A program made the position numbers and the translations under genes. Shown here piece by piece: positions 30,229-31,171 of a stretch of 31,171 nt of DNA. Under the pieces are notes generated by a model. It worked only from the letters and a program-made list of their open reading frames with translations, did not search any database and was not told the origin of the DNA. Positions within the stretch are counted from its first letter, which is position 1; the number at the start of each line of letters is the position of its first letter. The stretch comes from a virus. The stretch lies in IMG/VR virus record IMGVR_UViG_3300046524_000590, positions 1-31,171 of that record; one strand, 5' to 3'.

Positions 30229-30513
30229 ATGAACCTGCTACGCAAATGGTGGGCGCTTGTCCGCGCCCGCCTGATCGATGACGCGCGCTTGTGGTGGCGT
30301 TTCTGGACCATGCGCCTGGCGGCGTTCGGGGCCATCGTCACCGCGTTGGCACAGTGGTTCCCCGACGCGCTCTCGGCGGCGTGGAACGCCATGCCGTACG
30401 ACATGCGGGCATATCTTCCCGCACCGTTGCTCCACTCGATCCCCGTAATCCTGTTCGTCGCCATCATGGTGGCGCGGATCGTGGCGCAGAAGAAGGCGGC
30501 GCCCAATGGCTGA
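30229..30513 (+). CDS. Holin-like protein
   Basis: The protein has 94 residues with two membrane segments: RLAAFGAIVTALAQWF (about 29-44) and SIPVILFVAIMVARIVA (about 71-87). A positively charged N-terminus and C-terminus (AQKKAAPNG) suggest both ends are cytoplasmic. It fits holin-like proteins common beside GH108 endolysins in alphaproteobacterial phages (RLIDDARLWWRFWTMRLAA, WNAMPYDMRAYLP). The ATG at 30229 follows a strong GGAGG; a GTG at 30217 is unlikely. It overlaps the endolysin start, so membrane permeabiliser and enzyme are made together. Confidence 0.75.
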   Translation: MNLLRKWWALVRARLIDDARLWWRFWTMRLAAFGAIVTALAQWFPDALSAAWNAMPYDMRAYLPAPLLHSIPVILFVAIMVARIVAQKKAAPNG

Positions 30514-31171
30514 AGGGGTCGACAGCTTCGTTGAGAGCGACGCGGCGGCGCGTGCCGGCTGGGCCAGCACGGGCGCCATCGCCGCGGCCGTCGCGGTCAT
30601 CCTTGCCGGCGTCTATGCCGTCGAGGGCGGCTATGTGAACGACGCCCGCGATCCGGGCGGCGCAACGAGCTACGGCGTCACCGAACAAGTCGCTCGCGAC
30701 TATGGGTATCGCGGTGACATGCGCCGGTTCCCGCAGCATTGCGACGGCCCCGCGACCATTTGCGCCGATGCCGTCTATGTGCGGAGCTATATCGCCGCGC
30801 CTGGCTATATGCCGCTGGTCGAGATCGACCCCGCCGTTGCCGGCGAGTTGATCGACACCGCGGTCAATATGGGGCCGCGGCGACCCAATCGCTGGTACCG
30901 GCTGACGATGAACGCGCTGGGTCACGCGCGCCTGCCGGACAGTGCGGCGTCGTTGGGGCCCGTCGACGTCGCGGCATATCGGATGCTCCAGACAAAGCTC
31001 GGCGTCATCCCTGCTTGCGCCGCGACACTCGACGCGCTCGATGCCCGGCAAGCTGCGGAATATCGTCGGCTTGCCGCCGCCAACCCAAAGCTCCGCGCCT
31101 TTCTCAAGGGGTGGCTGCGGAACCGGATCGGCAATGTCGATCGCCGATCCTGCGGCAAGGGAGAGAGCTGA
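30506..31171 (+). CDS. Endolysin, GH108-type muramidase with N-terminal membrane segment
   Basis: The 221-residue enzyme should cleave the glycan strand of peptidoglycan at the end of infection. The GH108 signature EGGYVNDARDPGGATSYGVT carries the catalytic Glu40. Further family parts are VAGELIDTAVNMGPRRPNRW and the C-terminal peptidoglycan-binding-like LRAFLKGWLRNRI. The segment GAIAAAVAVILAGVYAV (23-39) directly before Glu40 is hydrophobic and weakly so (Ala/Gly-rich), as in signal-arrest-release endolysins. Five cysteines (for example CDGPATIC) may form disulphides after export. AAGAAGG precedes the ATG inside the holin gene. The TGA is the last codon of the window. Confidence 0.9.
   Translation: MAEGVDSFVESDAAARAGWASTGAIAAAVAVILAGVYAVEGGYVNDARDPGGATSYGVTEQVARDYGYRGDMRRFPQHCDGPATICADAVYVRSYIAAPGYMPLVEIDPAVAGELIDTAVNMGPRRPNRWYRLTMNALGHARLPDSAASLGPVDVAAYRMLQTKLGVIPACAATLDALDARQAAEYRRLAAANPKLRAFLKGWLRNRIGNVDRRSCGKGES

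Noticed and set aside
1-31171. CRISPR array, insertion sequence, tRNA gene or attachment site
   Set aside because: No spaced direct repeats, transposase motifs, cloverleaf or flanking direct repeats were recognised by eye. A tRNA or att search by program was not possible.

Overview
The window is almost entirely a temperate, tailed double-stranded DNA phage (a prophage or a phage genome segment) from a high-GC alphaproteobacterium. The host is most likely a sphingomonad. That inference rests on base composition, frequent GTG and TTG starts, tight ATGA/GTGA gene overlaps, and an alphaproteobacterial baseplate set (DUF2460, DUF2163, NlpC/P60 and a large tail hub, the order also found in gene transfer agents). 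No integrase, replication gene, attachment site or tRNA gene was seen, so the element probably continues beyond the window, at least to the left.

Layout. Positions 1-2000 are a control region. A short XRE-type repressor (596-931, minus) lies between two promoters, one leftward and one rightward. Each promoter carries a near-identical operator (TTGGACAAT...GTCC) in its -35/-10 spacer. The leftward transcript encodes an unknown 156-residue protein. The rightward one encodes a small cysteine-rich protein and a 244-residue protein with an apparent helix-turn-helix. Next is an unexpected FAD-dependent aromatic hydroxylase (2135-3652). A 250-base intergenic region follows, with a LexA-like box, a promoter and a cluster of inverted repeats, and it leads into the late operon.

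The late operon runs rightward: small and large terminase, portal, head protease with a long disordered tail, major capsid protein, head-tail joining proteins, tail terminator, tail tube, tail chaperones G and GT (joined by a -1 frameshift that leaves about 310 bases without any conventional start), tape measure, baseplate/hub proteins, and two host-recognition fibres. The first fibre has SGNH-esterase motifs. Intrinsic terminators follow the capsid gene and precede the tail-tube gene. The right end is a lysis cassette: two small one-helix membrane proteins, a holin-like protein and a GH108-type endolysin with a hydrophobic N-terminal segment.

The most striking feature is that the late operon is interrupted four times by genes on the opposite strand, which look like accessory 'moron' cargo: three small genes including a putative lipoprotein (6081-6906); a two-helix membrane protein (8368-8583); an exported cysteine-containing protein with a possible coupled small ORF (18416 to about 19266); and an FkbM-type methyltransferase plus an OafA-type acyltransferase (27537-29572). 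The last pair, beside a fibre with a probable esterase domain, suggests lysogenic conversion: the lysogen would modify its surface polysaccharide while the virion carries an enzyme able to remove such groups. All functional statements rest on motif recognition by eye, without database searches.
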